DNA of 64,000 nt, taken from positions 2,031,378 through 2,095,377 of the forward strand of contig LR746264.1 of the NCBI GenBank assembly GCA_902729315.2, written 5' to 3'. Both the position numbers and the translations under genes were made by a program. The first letter of the stretch is position 1; each line of letters opens with the position of its first letter. Positions 12,448-24,137 of this stretch are shown here, in pieces. The stretch comes from Spirodela intermedia (lineage: Eukaryota > Streptophyta > Magnoliopsida > Alismatales > Araceae). The notes beneath the pieces were generated by a model. The model had not been told where the DNA came from, ran no database searches, and was given only the letters and a program-made list of their open reading frames with translations.

Positions 12448-14351
12448 GGCGGCGAGCTCGGCCCCCGACGGAGGGTCAGCGGCGGCGGTCGGGTCGGTGG
12501 GAGAGCAGAGCGAGGGACGGCGGCCGATCTCGTTTCCTTACCTACGCGAGCTTGGAAGGGGTGAGACCGGGTGCGGTTAGGTTGGGCGGAGGAGAGCGTT
12601 TTCAAAATGATCGCAATGGATGACGCTTCTGAGGTCCTCTCTCTCTCTCTCTCTCTCTCTCTAGAAACGTTCTATATATCTATCTACCCACCACTCTCTC
12701 CACAAATTTTACTTTAAAAGAATTGTGATTAGGCACGGATTTGGTTGACAACAAACCTTAAAATTCTTAAACATATTATTTTCTGCCATTTTGAAATGTT
12801 ATATGCATGCTAATCAGTGATTTTTTCCCAGCCAAGAGCATGTGAATAAGATGGTATGTTATTGAACATACTATATGTCATTTATTAATGATTATTAAAC
12901 CTCAGTATAGTATGATTATGTATTCATATTTTTCACAGGTTTTAAGTAGGAAATAATAAGTCATAAGACATCATATGTGGAGAATGGGCCCATCTATAAG
13001 TAATGGAAGAGAATAGATGATTGACCTTTCTTTTGAAACAAGAGTCAACACCCCCTCAAGTGACCTTTTGACATGGTTATCTCTCTTCCATGATTTCCTC
13101 CCTTGTCTTTCCTTTACCCTAATATCCTTCCCCCATTGAGTCTTCCTAGAGAGTTTACTTAATGGCCCAAGCACTAGTTGTCATGTGACTCACCAATCCT
13201 CTTTCCCTCTTATAGTAGATTAGACTTATAAGGTGTTCTTAAGTTGGAATTTCAAGAGATTAATGATATATTGTGATTGTGAATTCTTAAGTGACTTCAA
13301 AGGTTAGTAGTTAGTCCCAATGAATCAATACTTGCACTCTTTTTTTGTCTATCTATGCCATCATCTCATTGTTAGATTGATCTATTTAATGTTATTTTCA
13401 ATTATTCTAGAATTTTATCTCATTCTCAGAATTGTCACTTCACCAAGGCTACCTTTGTTATTTGATTACCAAAGCAAACTAAAGTTAGATAATCATGGCC
13501 ATAAATGGTCTTAAAAGAATTTAACATTGACCAAAGTATGGAAACTATTGTTGCAATATCGTTTTGTCCATTAAACCCAATTGTTTTATTTTTCCAATCT
13601 ATTAGAGAAGAAAAAATGTATGTAGGTTTCTAAACATTGATTTATTAATTAGGTCTGCTCATCTATCTATGGGTAATATGTATTGTCATGTTTAAGGCTC
13701 ATTCCTTATGTTTCAAAGAGTTCTTGTAAAACTGACTTGGGAATACTTTGTCTCAATTAGCCATTATCAATTTTGAAATCATAATCACTACAAATAGTCA
13801 TTAGTAAAGAATATCAAAAATACTATTTATAATCTCTAGAATGATTCTTAAGGATACTAAAAGAGTTCATTTATTTGAAATTATAAAGTCAATTACATCA
13901 AACTAATGCTCAAAGTTTCGATCACATTTCTAACATAATCTTTAGGAATGTTTCATTCTTACTTAAGATTTAGTAGTATTTTTCACCCCTAAATATATGA
14001 TAAAGGAAGTAATAAATTTGGTACTCATTAATTTGATTCACTCATTTGAAGAGATAAATTATGACAATGAGATTATTCTTTGACTCAAAGCACAATTAAA
14101 ACTGATCTACCTTTTAATCAAAATTTGGCATGTTTTAAACCCCCCACATTATAATCTTTAAGGCATTATGAGTCGGTTACAAGTGATAGACTCAACTTTA
14201 AGGTCAACTCCTCAAGATATCATAGACTTGAAGGGTCAACCTAATACTTTTAGAAGCTGACTCTTGCAGCTGTACAACATCTCTTTAAAGGCTGCAAACT
14301 GAACTCAAACACTTCCAAACATATCTATGACAAGGACAAGGGGGTTGTTAC

Positions 14352-14387
<36 letters not shown>

Positions 14388-14777
14388 CCTTGGACTCAAT
14401 TAGAGCCCTCTTCTGCCCATTTGTTGCTAAATGAGCTAACTATAGCCCCATCAATAAAGTTGACTGTCTGCTCTCCAATTCACATCTCATCAAATCAATA
14501 AAGTTGACTAAGTATGCACAACTGCTCTTCGATCCTACCTTGAAAGAAGTATCATCGAGACCAATATTTTCAGAGGTGTATGCAAAGATCTAGCAAAGTG
14601 GTGTCACTAGTAACAAGCCCTCTTATATCAACCTAATTTCTAGTAACAATTTTGTGGAGTTTTAATCCCAAAACTTTTACCACCATTTGTTCAAAGATCA
14701 AATGAGAATCTGAGGAGAGAATAAACGTGAAGCATGGCTAACTGGGAAGGGCCTGGACGCATGAATCCCCAATTTTC
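12448..14777. other. Intergenic: isomerase 5' region, AT-rich spacer, two microsatellites
   Basis: The first ~180 bp are GC-rich and are likely the 5' UTR and core promoter of the minus-strand isomerase gene, ending at a (CT)n tract (about 12638-12661). From 12720 the DNA is AT-rich with only short chance ORFs. A (GA)n tract lies at about 14355-14385. The last few hundred bases should hold the 3' UTR of the RPC9-like gene. I see no further gene. Confidence 0.6.
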
Positions 14778-16241
14778 TCAGCCATCCGCTTCATCTTCTT
14801 GTTCTGTGGGCTGTGGCTGTGGTGGTGGTAGGATTCCAACGACCACCTTCACCAGCTCCTCGATGCCCTCACCCATCCTCTCATCACACTGCTCAATGAT
14901 CTGACCAGAAAATGGCAACTGCTCGATCATTTCTATTAATGGAAAAATGGACAAATGATTCATTTCTCAAAGTTACCATGCTCTCAGTCTCAAAGAATGC
15001 TTCCTATCCCTCTTATAATTCATTAACTACGGAATTTTGGTTTTTAAAAAATAAATACAGAATTACGAAAGTAAGAGATAAATTCCCAATGAGAAAAACC
15101 CGCAGTTTACTAAATGCTGATATCTTGATGCCCCATGAAGAAATAAGATCCAGTTTCAGGATTCTTGAAGAACTAGAATAATGTACATCCACTATATCCT
15201 CGATGTCAAGGAAAATTAACTGCTTGTGTGTCGTCTATATCACAATTAGCATTCTAATCACTCAGTTAGCAAATGGTCATTAAGGTCTTCATCATAAGGG
15301 TAAAAATATCATGTTCAGCAAGGTATTATTACAGGTAGGACAAAGGTCAACTTCTAGAGGTCAAGACTCAACAAACCAGGATGCGGTAATAAATCAACAT
15401 CCAAACAGGTTCTGAAGATATTACTGAAATATTCCATTATTGCAGTAATCCTCGTAAGATTTTAGCCCTGAATGTTCAGCAAACAGGTTCTGTGGTAGGA
15501 AAATAAAGCAACAACATCCAAACATTTCAAAGGTTTAAGTTTAGTACGCCTTTCATTAGCCCAGATGCAGCTATCGCAAAACATAGTCAGTGGTGCATGA
15601 AAAAAAATAGAAATCTCCTATGAAATCATAATCCTGTCATTTAAAATTGCATTGAAAATGTTAAGAGAACGCACAAAAGAAGTGTACAAATCACGATGAT
15701 GAAGCAAAAAAATTGAATGATTGCATTGACAAAATAAAATAAATCCAAATGTCAAGCAAGATGAGATCAGAAAGGCAGTGAGCCAAAAAAAATACCGAGT
15801 AGGTTTCTGCCGAATTTGATGGTCTCATATTGATCAAATTAAGCTTCTCAGCCTTTGCAAGCTTGAACTTCTCAGATTGTTTCATAAATTCATTGATAGA
15901 TTCTCTGGTCTGAGTGCAGGCCGCGGTGTGAACAAGATAATCAAATACCTGCTTACAAGACTATAATAAGATTCAACAGAACAAAGATGAGGAGACAAGT
16001 TCGTTTTGTGAACAGATACCTTGCACTCAGACGGTGCGACAGCACCTAGGCACCCCATGGGATCAACTGTCACTCCTCTTGATCGTAAGAAGCTGAGGAC
16101 TTCAAAGTTTGTGAGTACGCCGCCATTAGCTTGTATTCTGTCAAGTACAGTCTTTTAATGGTTAAAGATATATTCATCAAAAAAAGATATATATATATAT
16201 ATATTCACAATTAAAGAAGCGGCAAGCACATACATTTTCAT
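14778..16241 (-). CDS. RPC9: RNA polymerase III subunit RPC9 / CRCP-like
   Basis: Four coding exons on the minus strand: 16234-16241 (only ATGAAAAT), 16020-16137, 15796-15948 and 14778-14900. They total 402 nt, or 133 aa. The protein reads MKIIQANGGVLTNFEVLSFL, then SECKVFDYLVHTAACTQTRE, KFKLAKAEKLNLINMRPS and IIEQCDERMGEGIEELVKVV, ending in a Pro/Gln and acidic tail. This is the RPB4/RPC9 (CGRP-receptor-component) family; in Pol III, RPC9 pairs with RPC8 (C17/C25) to form the stalk used in initiation. Length is normal for plants. The first coding exon is only 8 nt, but it restores the family N-terminus MKI. A 5' UTR splice acceptor appears near 16325 (TTGTCGCAG read on the minus strand), so the transcript probably has a further upstream non-coding exon. 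Confidence 0.9.
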
Positions 16242-17649
16242 TGCTCCAAGGATATTGGAGATTGAATGAAACCTCAAGATCTAGTGGCACCCAATGATCA
16301 GCAAGAGACACCACCCTGCGACAATAATCTATGAGATGATTTCAGGATAATATAAAAAGGAAAGAAAGAGGAACGAATTCTACAAAGGAAAACTGTTAGG
16401 CTAATCAGAAGAAGAAACATAAAGGCATTAACTCGACGAAACAATGACAATCCGGATACTAGATGTTTCTCTTAGGTTTAACAAAAAATAGAGAACCTTG
16501 AAAACAGAAGGAACACTACAAATCGGTATTGTGGTTTTTTATTAGGATGGTGGGTAATGCCAAGAGCCAACCAAAAAAAAACAAATATATACACGTATCT
16601 TTAATCAGCTCTCATAAAAAAGGATAAGGCCCCCTAAACACAAGATAAGAGAACACTAAAACAGTGCATGTCGCACTATCATCTTTGCATGGTTTTCCAA
16701 ACTTTAGAATCAACCCTCTCAGAATTACCAAAAAAGCGTTACCCTCTTTTGCCCAAGTGCGAAGATAAGATGGAAAACTCTACCCTGCAGACAGCACACA
16801 TGCCCAAAAATGTGATTATTCTGCTCCTTCAAATAGCCCAAGGGGTCACATTCCAAAGAACTCGGTATTTGTTCATAATTTGGTGGTCATTCTCTACAAC
16901 TATGTGAAGAATTATTCCTCAATAGTGAATGAAGGCATTATTTTTTACAAATTTTTTGGTCAAAATTTATGTGGAAACTAGACAGTGAGGTTCTAATTAT
17001 TAATACAAAATACAATACAACAAAAATAAAAATTGAGCCTAACGTACAGCTTTTTTATATGAGTTCACAATACAACACAAGAGATAAGAATTAAATGCTA
17101 AAATACAAGTAGGTTGTCAAATGGGCCACGCCTGTCACTGAGCAAGTCCAATTGTGGCCCACGCACATTTTACAATACTCAAACTCCACCCAAGTCTCGA
17201 GAAAACCCCTAAAAATGAACTTTTAAACAGACTTGGCATCAAATGGCCATTCATATTTGGGTGGAGAGGGAAAGGGGGCTGCTATAGGGAGGAGAGGGTC
17301 ATCAAAGGGAAGGGGACTAACTGGGTGGAGTTACTGAAGCATGGAACAAGCCCTTCAAAGCACTGGACTAGGCTTTTGGACAACCCAACTCATTGACACT
17401 CTAATCATGTGTAAACTAAAAATTGTAAATAAAAATTTAGAATGTTTTACAATTTGAACTCCCAATAAAATATTTCAAATTATTTCTAAACCCCTGTGTT
17501 TTCCAATAATAGAGTTTTAAAATTATCAATCCCATAAAATAAGTCAACTATCAATAAATCTATTTATGTTCAGATTATGTCGATAAATCCCCAAAATTTA
17601 AGTACCCCCTTATGATTAGTACCCTAGTTATTCAGTAAGGGATATGCTT
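16242..17649. other. Intergenic / RPC9 5' region
   Basis: AT-rich, with short chance ORFs only (for example 16668-16907 and 17154-17396). The side next to the RPC9-like gene probably contains its upstream non-coding exon and promoter. No RT, integrase or second LTR matching the neighbouring Copia remnant is visible here. Confidence 0.5.
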
Positions 17650-19403
17650 AGAATTTCCTAAGCTTTCTCATTACTCCCTTTAACCTTATGTAAACACCAA
17701 AAATATGCATGCTCCCCCTGGGTGCCATTCGTGGGGTTTTCTCCACTGCTTGTGCCACTCTTGGGTGCTCTCTTTATGTTCCGCCAATGCCTCGTATAGG
17801 CCTCCCTTCTCCTCAGCAAGTCCAATCCTCCATCCCGTTTCCTTATCATACGAAACACACCCATTAAAAATAATTAAAAGGTAATGACTGATGGATTGTC
17901 TAAATTTACTAAGGAAAATCAGGTTTACCGATAATAAAGACACATGAAGAACATGGTGAATTTTTCCTATCCTTGGAAGGTCTATAGAGCCTATGTCAAA
18001 TATGGATATAAGCTTCTCATATGTAGTTAGGACTTGTCTACCCTTGAAACATGTTTCATAGGTAAAATTTTTTTGAGTGGAATCATATGGTCTGTAGCCC
18101 CTGAGTCGAGGATCTATGTATCTCTATCTTTCAGATACATGGTTGTAGGATGTGGAGAATAAAAACTCAATGAGAGGGAAGTGTAGGAGATTGAAAAATT
18201 ACTCAAGGAGCCTGGTGATGATGCTATGGAACTTGAGGTGATGAGTTGCCACCGCTTCACAATCTCCTCATTGAGCCTTTTAATTTTCCCATCCTTCAAA
18301 TTTGTTGGTTGAGGTATAGGTGTCAAGCTCACCTCTCCCTTGGTGGAGCTGACATGGCCAGTTTCTTGCCAATGAGTAAGAGGGAGATACACTCATGTAC
18401 CCCTGTCCTACTCTCGAAGGCTTAATGTGTAATTTCCAATAATTGTCACTAGTATGTCTCCTTTTATGGCAGAATGTGCACCATAGATTTGCCTTTGGAT
18501 CTACTACATTTTATGGGCTGTGGTCTTCTTTCCTTTTGCTAAAATGTGAAGAGCTTGTCTCACTCTTCCATTCTGAACCACAGCTAGTGTTGACAGATGA
18601 TCCTGTCATGTTCTTTGCTGCCAATACTGAGTTATCAACTTGTTGATTTTTACTCAACATTGTCAGTATGTTCTCTTCCCTCCTAATGATTGCCACAACT
18701 TCCTCAAAATAAGAAACGCTTTCCCTATTCAACAATTGATCGGCCAATTGTCTAAGTGATCTTTCAATATGTAGGTTCGTTCAACATAATCTAAATGGGT
18801 GGCCGGTCTATAGTGATCGATCTCCATCCAAGTGGTTTCTAGTTCACCTGCGTACTCCATCACCATTCTATTCCCTTGAGTAAGGTTCATAGCTTTGGTG
18901 GTGAGGTGTGAGATCTCTCTCTCATCGTTCTGCTTCATGTGCATACAGTGAGCTTTCTCTCATATGTCCTTCACGATCTGAATCCTAAGTGGTCGCTGAT
19001 AGATGGTGACATATTTTCTAGCAACCACGCTTTAATGATGGCGTCTGCCTCTCGCCATACAACATGTCGTGGATCTGTCGGGCAATGCGGACTACCGCTC
19101 TTGAGGTGGTTTAATTCCCTCCGGCCAAGTAATTTCCACGTATTCCCCCCATTGTAATAGGTTCAATCCGTTGAACCTATGTTTGTCAGGGATTTTAGGG
19201 AGCTCGTACCACCTAGGATACTCCTCTGGTACACTCACTGGCACCGGAGATAGACTAGGGGCCTCGGCCATGAGTTAGGGTTCGCGGTCTCAACCAAAAG
19301 GCGAACCTTCCAATCCTAGCTACAGAAAAGCAGAGCGCTCGTTGTCTCAACGCGCAGGGAGCTCAGACGGCTCGAGAAGAGGGTTGTAAAGTATGCACCT
19401 GAG

Positions 19404-19415
19404 GCTCTGATACCA
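19404..19415 (-). other. Initiator tRNA-Met primer-binding site of the Copia element
   Basis: TGGTATCAGAGC on the minus strand, the classical primer-binding sequence of many plant Copia elements, abutting the LTR end and upstream of gag. Confidence 0.85.
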
Positions 19416-19676
19416 TGTCGGAGCTTCTCCCGTCTTGGGCTAGGCCACAACCGCCGGAACGATCAGGAGAGCCGCCGGAACGAGAGAGACAGAAAAAAAA
19501 ACTTTGTTAAGGTAAGGGTTCGTGACCCTCGAATACACCGTCCCTGGCTATCGGATCGTGTGACGGGTATAAATAGCTCGATCCGATAGCCTTAAGCTAA
19601 CTGGACTGACTGCTCACATTAATAGGCCCAATAATCGTATCCCGACCTATGGGGCCCAATATCAGTACTCTTAACA
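19416..19676 (-). repeat. Putative 5' LTR of the Copia remnant
   Basis: On the minus strand it starts TGTTAAGAG and ends CTCCGACA (TG...CA, 261 bp), immediately followed by the primer-binding site. It contains TATTTATACCC, a possible TATA element, about 100 bp from its middle. The left boundary assumes the TG at 19676; an earlier TGTTATGG could extend it by about 85 bp. No partner LTR is seen in the window. Confidence 0.6.
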
Positions 19677-19689
19677 GAAGGATATCCGC

Positions 19690-19790
19690 TGATCTTAACC
19701 ATCAAAGGATAGCCCGTTGACCTTAAGCATTCCTTCATTCCGTTGACCTGAACCATAACAGAAGTAGAGTCCGTTGACCTGAACCATGCG
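19690..19790. repeat. Short tandem units with W-box cores
   Basis: Four degenerate units of about 25-31 bp, each with (C/G)TTGACCT(G/T)AA or a GATCTTAACC variant. TTGACC (W-box core bound by WRKY factors) occurs at 19717-19722, 19743-19748 and 19774-19779. They sit between the Copia LTR and the BAHD gene, about 450-500 bp before the BAHD start codon. Confidence 0.6.
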
Positions 19791-20141
19791 GCACAAGCAA
19801 CGCACTTGTAAAGGCGGCGCGCAGAATGGAATATAGAGCAAGAAAATGGATCCTGGGGCGGGATAATTGCTCACAGCCAATAAGATCCACTTCGCCAGAT
19901 CCATCCTTCTTGGGTCAATGGGCGGGCTATTGGGTTACGTATTGATCCACTTATTGGCCCACTTAGCCCCGCCGCCGCTGATCTTCCAACCGCCAACCGT
20001 CCGATCCACACCCACGGGAGAGCGGAGCCAGCGGTGAGTACCCCTCGGCTTACTACGTACCCCGCGCTACATTTAACGCCGTCACCAATCTGCCACCGAC
20101 CACTGCCTCTTCTCTTTAAAGCCTGGGCCCCACGGGGTCTC

Positions 20142-20151
20142 TCTATATGTA
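20142..20151 (+). promoter_or_regulatory. Possible TATA box of the BAHD/CER2-like gene
   Basis: TCTATATGTA lies about 75-80 bp before the start codon at 20225, followed by a pyrimidine-rich leader and a short GA tract (about 20200-20219). Spacing is compatible with a short 5' UTR. Confidence 0.4.
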
Positions 20152-20224
20152 TCTCCTTCCCCTTCTTGTAACTCCCTCCGCCCACCCGGTCGCCGGAAGA
20201 GAGAGAGAGAGAGAGAGAGCCGCC

Positions 20225-22184
20225 ATGGCGAGGGAGGGGAAGAAGAACCGGGTGAACGTCCTGGTCAAGTCGACGCTGTCGGCGAGCCTTCCGGTGAAGC
20301 CGGGGAAGACATACCCGCTGGCGACGCTGGACCACGCGATGGCGCACCACTCCCTCCACCTCGTCTTCTACTACCCGGCAGCGGCCGTCGCCGCCGCCGG
20401 CATGGGGAGGGAACCGCTGAGGGTGTCCCTGTCGGAGGTGCTGGTGCACTACCCGGCGGTGGGGGGGCGGCTGACGCGGCCGGCGGAGGCCGGCGGGAAC
20501 TGGGTGGTGCGGTGCAACGACGCCGGCATGCGGGTGCTGGACGCGCAGGTGAGGGGAACGATGGAGGACTGGTGGCGCACCGCCACGCCGGAGGAGGAGA
20601 AGGAGCTCGCCCAGTGGGAAACCACGGGGGAGGACGTCTTCCTCTGGTCCCCCTTCACCGTCCAGGTGAGTGACAGAAGCAACAGCATCTCTTTTTTAAC
20701 GAGCACCGCCCTTCCTTCGTAGACCCTTACCCCCTTCGACGGGGCAGCACCTCTCTCTGACCAGTACCCCGCGGAAGAGGAGAGAGAGAGACGCGAGCTG
20801 GCCCGTCTCTACAACTCATTCATTCAATGGAGAGCGAGAGAGAGAGAGGGAGAGCGCCTGTTGGGCGGCGAGCTGACCCGTCTCTACAACTCATTCACTC
20901 AATGGAGACAGAGAGTGACAGAGAGAGGGAGCGCCGCTCTTGGGCGGCGAGCTGACTTGTCTCTACAGATTCATTCAATGGAGAGAGCGAGCGAGATAAA
21001 GGAAGAGAGGGGGGGCGGGCGCCGCTCTACGGGTGCATTCAATGGAGGGGGAGAGAGAGAGAGAGATGGGGGGGGAGGAGAGTCTTAAATGAGAAACATT
21101 AAGAGGGATGGGGTTTCCTTCTTCCTCTCTTTCTTCATTCCTGTTTTGTTTCATGGCTTTCGAGAGCTCCGATTGGGGGCTTGGACGGGTGTGATATGAC
21201 GATGAACTCGTTGCCGTACGATGGGGCGGTCAACGATCTGACTTGTTTCTGGTGATCCTGCAGATCAGCGAGTTCGAGTGCGGCGGGTTGGCGATCGGGC
21301 TGAGCTGCGCCCACATGTACGCGGACCCCATGTGCGTCACGTTACTAGTGAAGGCCTGGGGTGACGCACACCGTCGCGCCTGCATCGTCCACCCTCCATT
21401 CTTCCACTCCCCGGCCCTCCGCGCCCGCCCCACCCCCAACCTCGCCACCGCCTCCGTCGAACTCCTCCGCCGCAAGGCCAGCAGCGCCGCTGCCCCCGCC
21501 GCCATGTCCACCGCCACCTTCCGCTTCTCCGACCAGAGCGTCCGCCGCTGCCTGGCCCAGCTCCGCCCCTCCTGCCCCGACGCCGCCCCTTTCGTCGCAC
21601 TCGCCGCCCTCTTCTGGTGGCGCCTCAAGGGCAGCGCCACCGCCTCCGGCGGTCCGCAGTCGCTGACCCTCTGCCGGGACATTCGGAAGCTCTTGGACGC
21701 GCCGCTCCCCCACGGCTTCTTCGGCAACGCCCTCCACTTCTCCGCCGTCACCGCCGACCTCGCCGACGGCGGGTGGGGCGGCGCCGCGGAGGCAATCCGG
21801 GCCCACCTGGACGGCGTGGAGGAGGAGGAGGTCTGGTCAACGATCGACTGGGTGGAGTCCCGCAGGGATCCCGCCACTGAGACCCACGGGGAGGCCTTCC
21901 AAATGTATGGGCCGGAGTTGACCTGCGCCTGCTTGGACAACCTCTTCTCCTACAGCGCTGCGTTCGGGGCCGAGGCCACCGCCCCGTCCCACGTGGCCTA
22001 CCACGTAGGCGCCGCCGAGGGGGAGGGGCTGATCCTGGTCCTACCGGCGCCGCCCGAGCAGGAGGGTACGCTGGGACGGACGGTGACGGTCTCCTTGCCG
22101 CAGGATCAGATGGACAAGATTCGCCACGACCCGGTAATCCTTGACCTGGGCCCCACCGTATTGCTCAACTCCCCTTCGGCCTAG
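20225..22184 (+). CDS. BAHD-family protein, CER2/CER26-like (VLCFA elongation for cuticular wax)
   Basis: Two exons, 20225-20665 (147 codons) and 21264-22184 (306 codons plus stop), give 453 aa. The exon junction falls in the conserved phrase WSPFTVQ/ISEFECGGLAIGLSC. The BAHD HXXXD motif is present as HMYAD at residues 164-168. The usual structural DFGWG near the C-terminus is not seen; the corresponding region continues HVAYHVGAAEGEGLILVLP, a pattern typical of the CER2 clade. CER2-like proteins act with the condensing enzyme CER6 at the ER to extend very-long-chain fatty acids beyond C28 rather than acting as ordinary acyltransferases (established for Arabidopsis CER2 family). Here that role is inference from clade features. 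The gene is strongly GC-rich. The intron carries a minisatellite. The start ATG has a good context (GCCGCCATGGCG). Confidence 0.88.
20793..21050. repeat. Minisatellite in the BAHD gene intron
   Basis: At least three direct units with period about 75-79 bp (starts 20793, 20868, 20947) share GCGAGCTG(G/A)CCCGTCTC and CATTCAATGGAGA; a fourth, degenerate unit follows (CATTCAATGGAGG near 21036). GA-rich spacers of variable length lie between units. Confidence 0.85.
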
Positions 22185-23810
22185 ACAGAGCGATATGGCG
22201 CCGGGGAATCTAGCTTCGAGTGAATGGCTTCGCGTCGTCGTTTGGACGGGATGCCTATGGAATCCGAATGGTTGAATTTATTTATTTTAATCTTAATTAC
22301 GTCTTTGTCGTAATTGCTGCCCGTAGACGGCGCATTTAAGCGGGTTGTCGGCTGGTTCAGCCAAATTATTAATTTTTCATTAAATAAAGTGATAATTCGG
22401 TTAGATCTCTACAACATGTCATATTTAGGGATGAGTCCTCATAATTGGAGAACTAATGGAAGGACACGTAGAAGGGGGAGGAAGGGGTGATACTGCTTGA
22501 AGATTTAGGGACACATGAGAGAGCTAGTATAATAAACATTTGATTTTATCGAGATTTATCACTAAATTTCATTTCCCCAAATATAAATTTATTTTATTTA
22601 CTATATTCAATGCCTTCATGTTCTAACATGCTTTGATTAGATGTGCAATGCCTACTTTGTATCTTTAAATAGAATATTTGTAACGTTAAATACTAATTAC
22701 GCAAATATTAAAAGAAATAAATGTGAGGCTCCTGTACTAATCATCTCATATATTGTGGGAAGTTGGAACGTGAAAAGAGTACTTGGGCTATTAGGGTGCA
22801 TATAAATTAATTATTTTTAAATATTATAGTTTAATCATTTTGATGGTTCAAAAATACTTATTAATGCATGACATGTATAAATAAGTGCAATATTTGGGTT
22901 TGAAAATAAGTGCTAATGAATGAGCGTTGTGTGTTTTTCACAAAATAAAATATGCTCATTTGTTGACCTTGAAAGTGTTGATATATAAATAGAAATAAGG
23001 AGTGTTTTAGGTAAAAAGATAGATACAAGATGAGCTTACACTTGCACAAAGATACAAAAAGAAAATGTGAGGGTTGACGTTCATACTGGTTGATAAATTG
23101 AAGCATTGACATTTGAAAATTTTGAACTACTTTTTTTAAAATTATAACCAAGAAATAGTGCCTAATGAAAGATTCCAATTTTTATTTTATTTTATTTTAT
23201 TTAAAGTAAAAAAAAATAATTTAATGCTAAAAGTTTCACCTCATTATGAGGTTACATGAGTGAGATCTCATCCGCACAAAGGACGAGGATGAGATGGAGG
23301 ATTATAGACCTCTTTTGAAGAGAGAATGTGACAATAGTGGAGAGAGACTTCACTCCGCTCATAATGTTTGAAGAAGGTGGTTGATTTACATTAGGTTGGA
23401 AGAACCATTGAGTTCATGAAGTTGAAAGATTCACTCAACAGGAGTAGGGAGTATAACCCTTTATGTTGTGTGCCATGAGGTGTTCCTATATGACAAGAGT
23501 TTGTTGTAGTAAGTGGTTCTAAGAAATAAATAAAATGATATAAAATGGTGAGAAAAGAGTTGTTGGGGCACTGAGGAGGATAGAACTATACTGGAGCATA
23601 ACAATAAGCCCAAATATAAACTTGCCTTCCTAATATTGCATGTGTCTAGTCCTTCTTGCCAAGATCTTGCGAGTACCATTAGCTGTCATACTTCCTCTAA
23701 ATGGGTAGGGGACATTTCACCCCACGAGGAATGACTTGCTCTCTCTTTTTAACTCTTTTCTTTTCTCTTATTCTCTCTTTATTCTTTCTCTCTCTTTTTT
23801 TTTTTTTTTT

Positions 23811-24044
23811 TTTTGAGGGCCTCTTTCCTCACCCTCCACTAATGCCCATGATTTGGTGTACAGGGGTAATTCCCTTTGGAGCATTAGGCTAGTGATTATG
23901 AGAAGAGAAGTAGGTTGTCTCTTTTTTTCTTTTTTTTCTTTTTTTTGAGGCCCTCTTTCCTCACCCTCCACTAATTGCTTATGATTTTGTGTATAGTGGG
24001 CTAATGATTACGGGAAGAGAAGTAGGCTGCTTCTTTTTTTTTTT
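23811..24044. repeat. Direct tandem duplication (~110 bp units)
   Basis: Unit A (23811-23930) and unit B (23941-24044) share TTTTTTGAGG(G/C)CCTCTTTCC, TCACCCTCCACTAAT, a diverged ATGATTT block, and AGAAGAGAAGTAGG(T/C)TG. Each is bounded by T-rich runs. Unit B lacks about 15 bp in the middle. Confidence 0.85.
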
Positions 24045-24080
24045 GGAGAGAGAGAGATAGAGAGGGAGAAAGAAATAGAG

Positions 24081-24084
<4 letters not shown>

Positions 24085-24130
<46 letters not shown>
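24085..24130. repeat. (GA)n microsatellite
   Basis: Near-pure GA tract of about 46 bp directly after the duplicated block. Confidence 0.9.

Positions 24131-24137
<7 letters not shown>

Larger units (their letters stand above)
17650..19676 (-). mobile_element. Decayed Ty1/Copia LTR retrotransposon (LTR, PBS, gag, protease, pre-integrase)
   Basis: Read on the minus strand the order is: LTR (19416-19676), primer-binding site (19404-19415), gag beginning MAEAPSLSPVPVSVPEEYPR at about 19272, blocks such as MHMKQNDEREISHLTTKAMN and EYAGELETTWMEIDHYRPA, and DQLLNRESVSYFEEVVAIIRR. A zinc-knuckle-like CTFCHKRRH follows, with the last Cys replaced by Tyr. The protease signature DSGATDHM is at 18084-18107, then LHVSLLSVNLIF, then a GAG-pre-integrase-like stretch (CVSYDKETGWRIGLAEEKGG) near 17860-17800. 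Several frameshifts and stops break the frame, so it cannot be autonomous. Integrase core, reverse transcriptase, RNase H and the 3' LTR are not found; the lower-coordinate edge is approximate. Confidence 0.85.

Noticed and set aside
12103-12580. Plus-strand ORFs over the isomerase first exon
   Set aside because: Antisense shadows in very GC-rich coding DNA (Gly/Glu-rich low-complexity translations).
19871-20449. 192-codon minus-strand ORF opposite the BAHD first exon
   Set aside because: GC-rich antisense shadow with Arg/His-rich composition; the plus strand encodes a clear BAHD protein.
21337-21880. Several long ORFs over BAHD exon 2 on both strands
   Set aside because: GC-rich shadows; Arg/Gly/Pro-rich translations without domain content.
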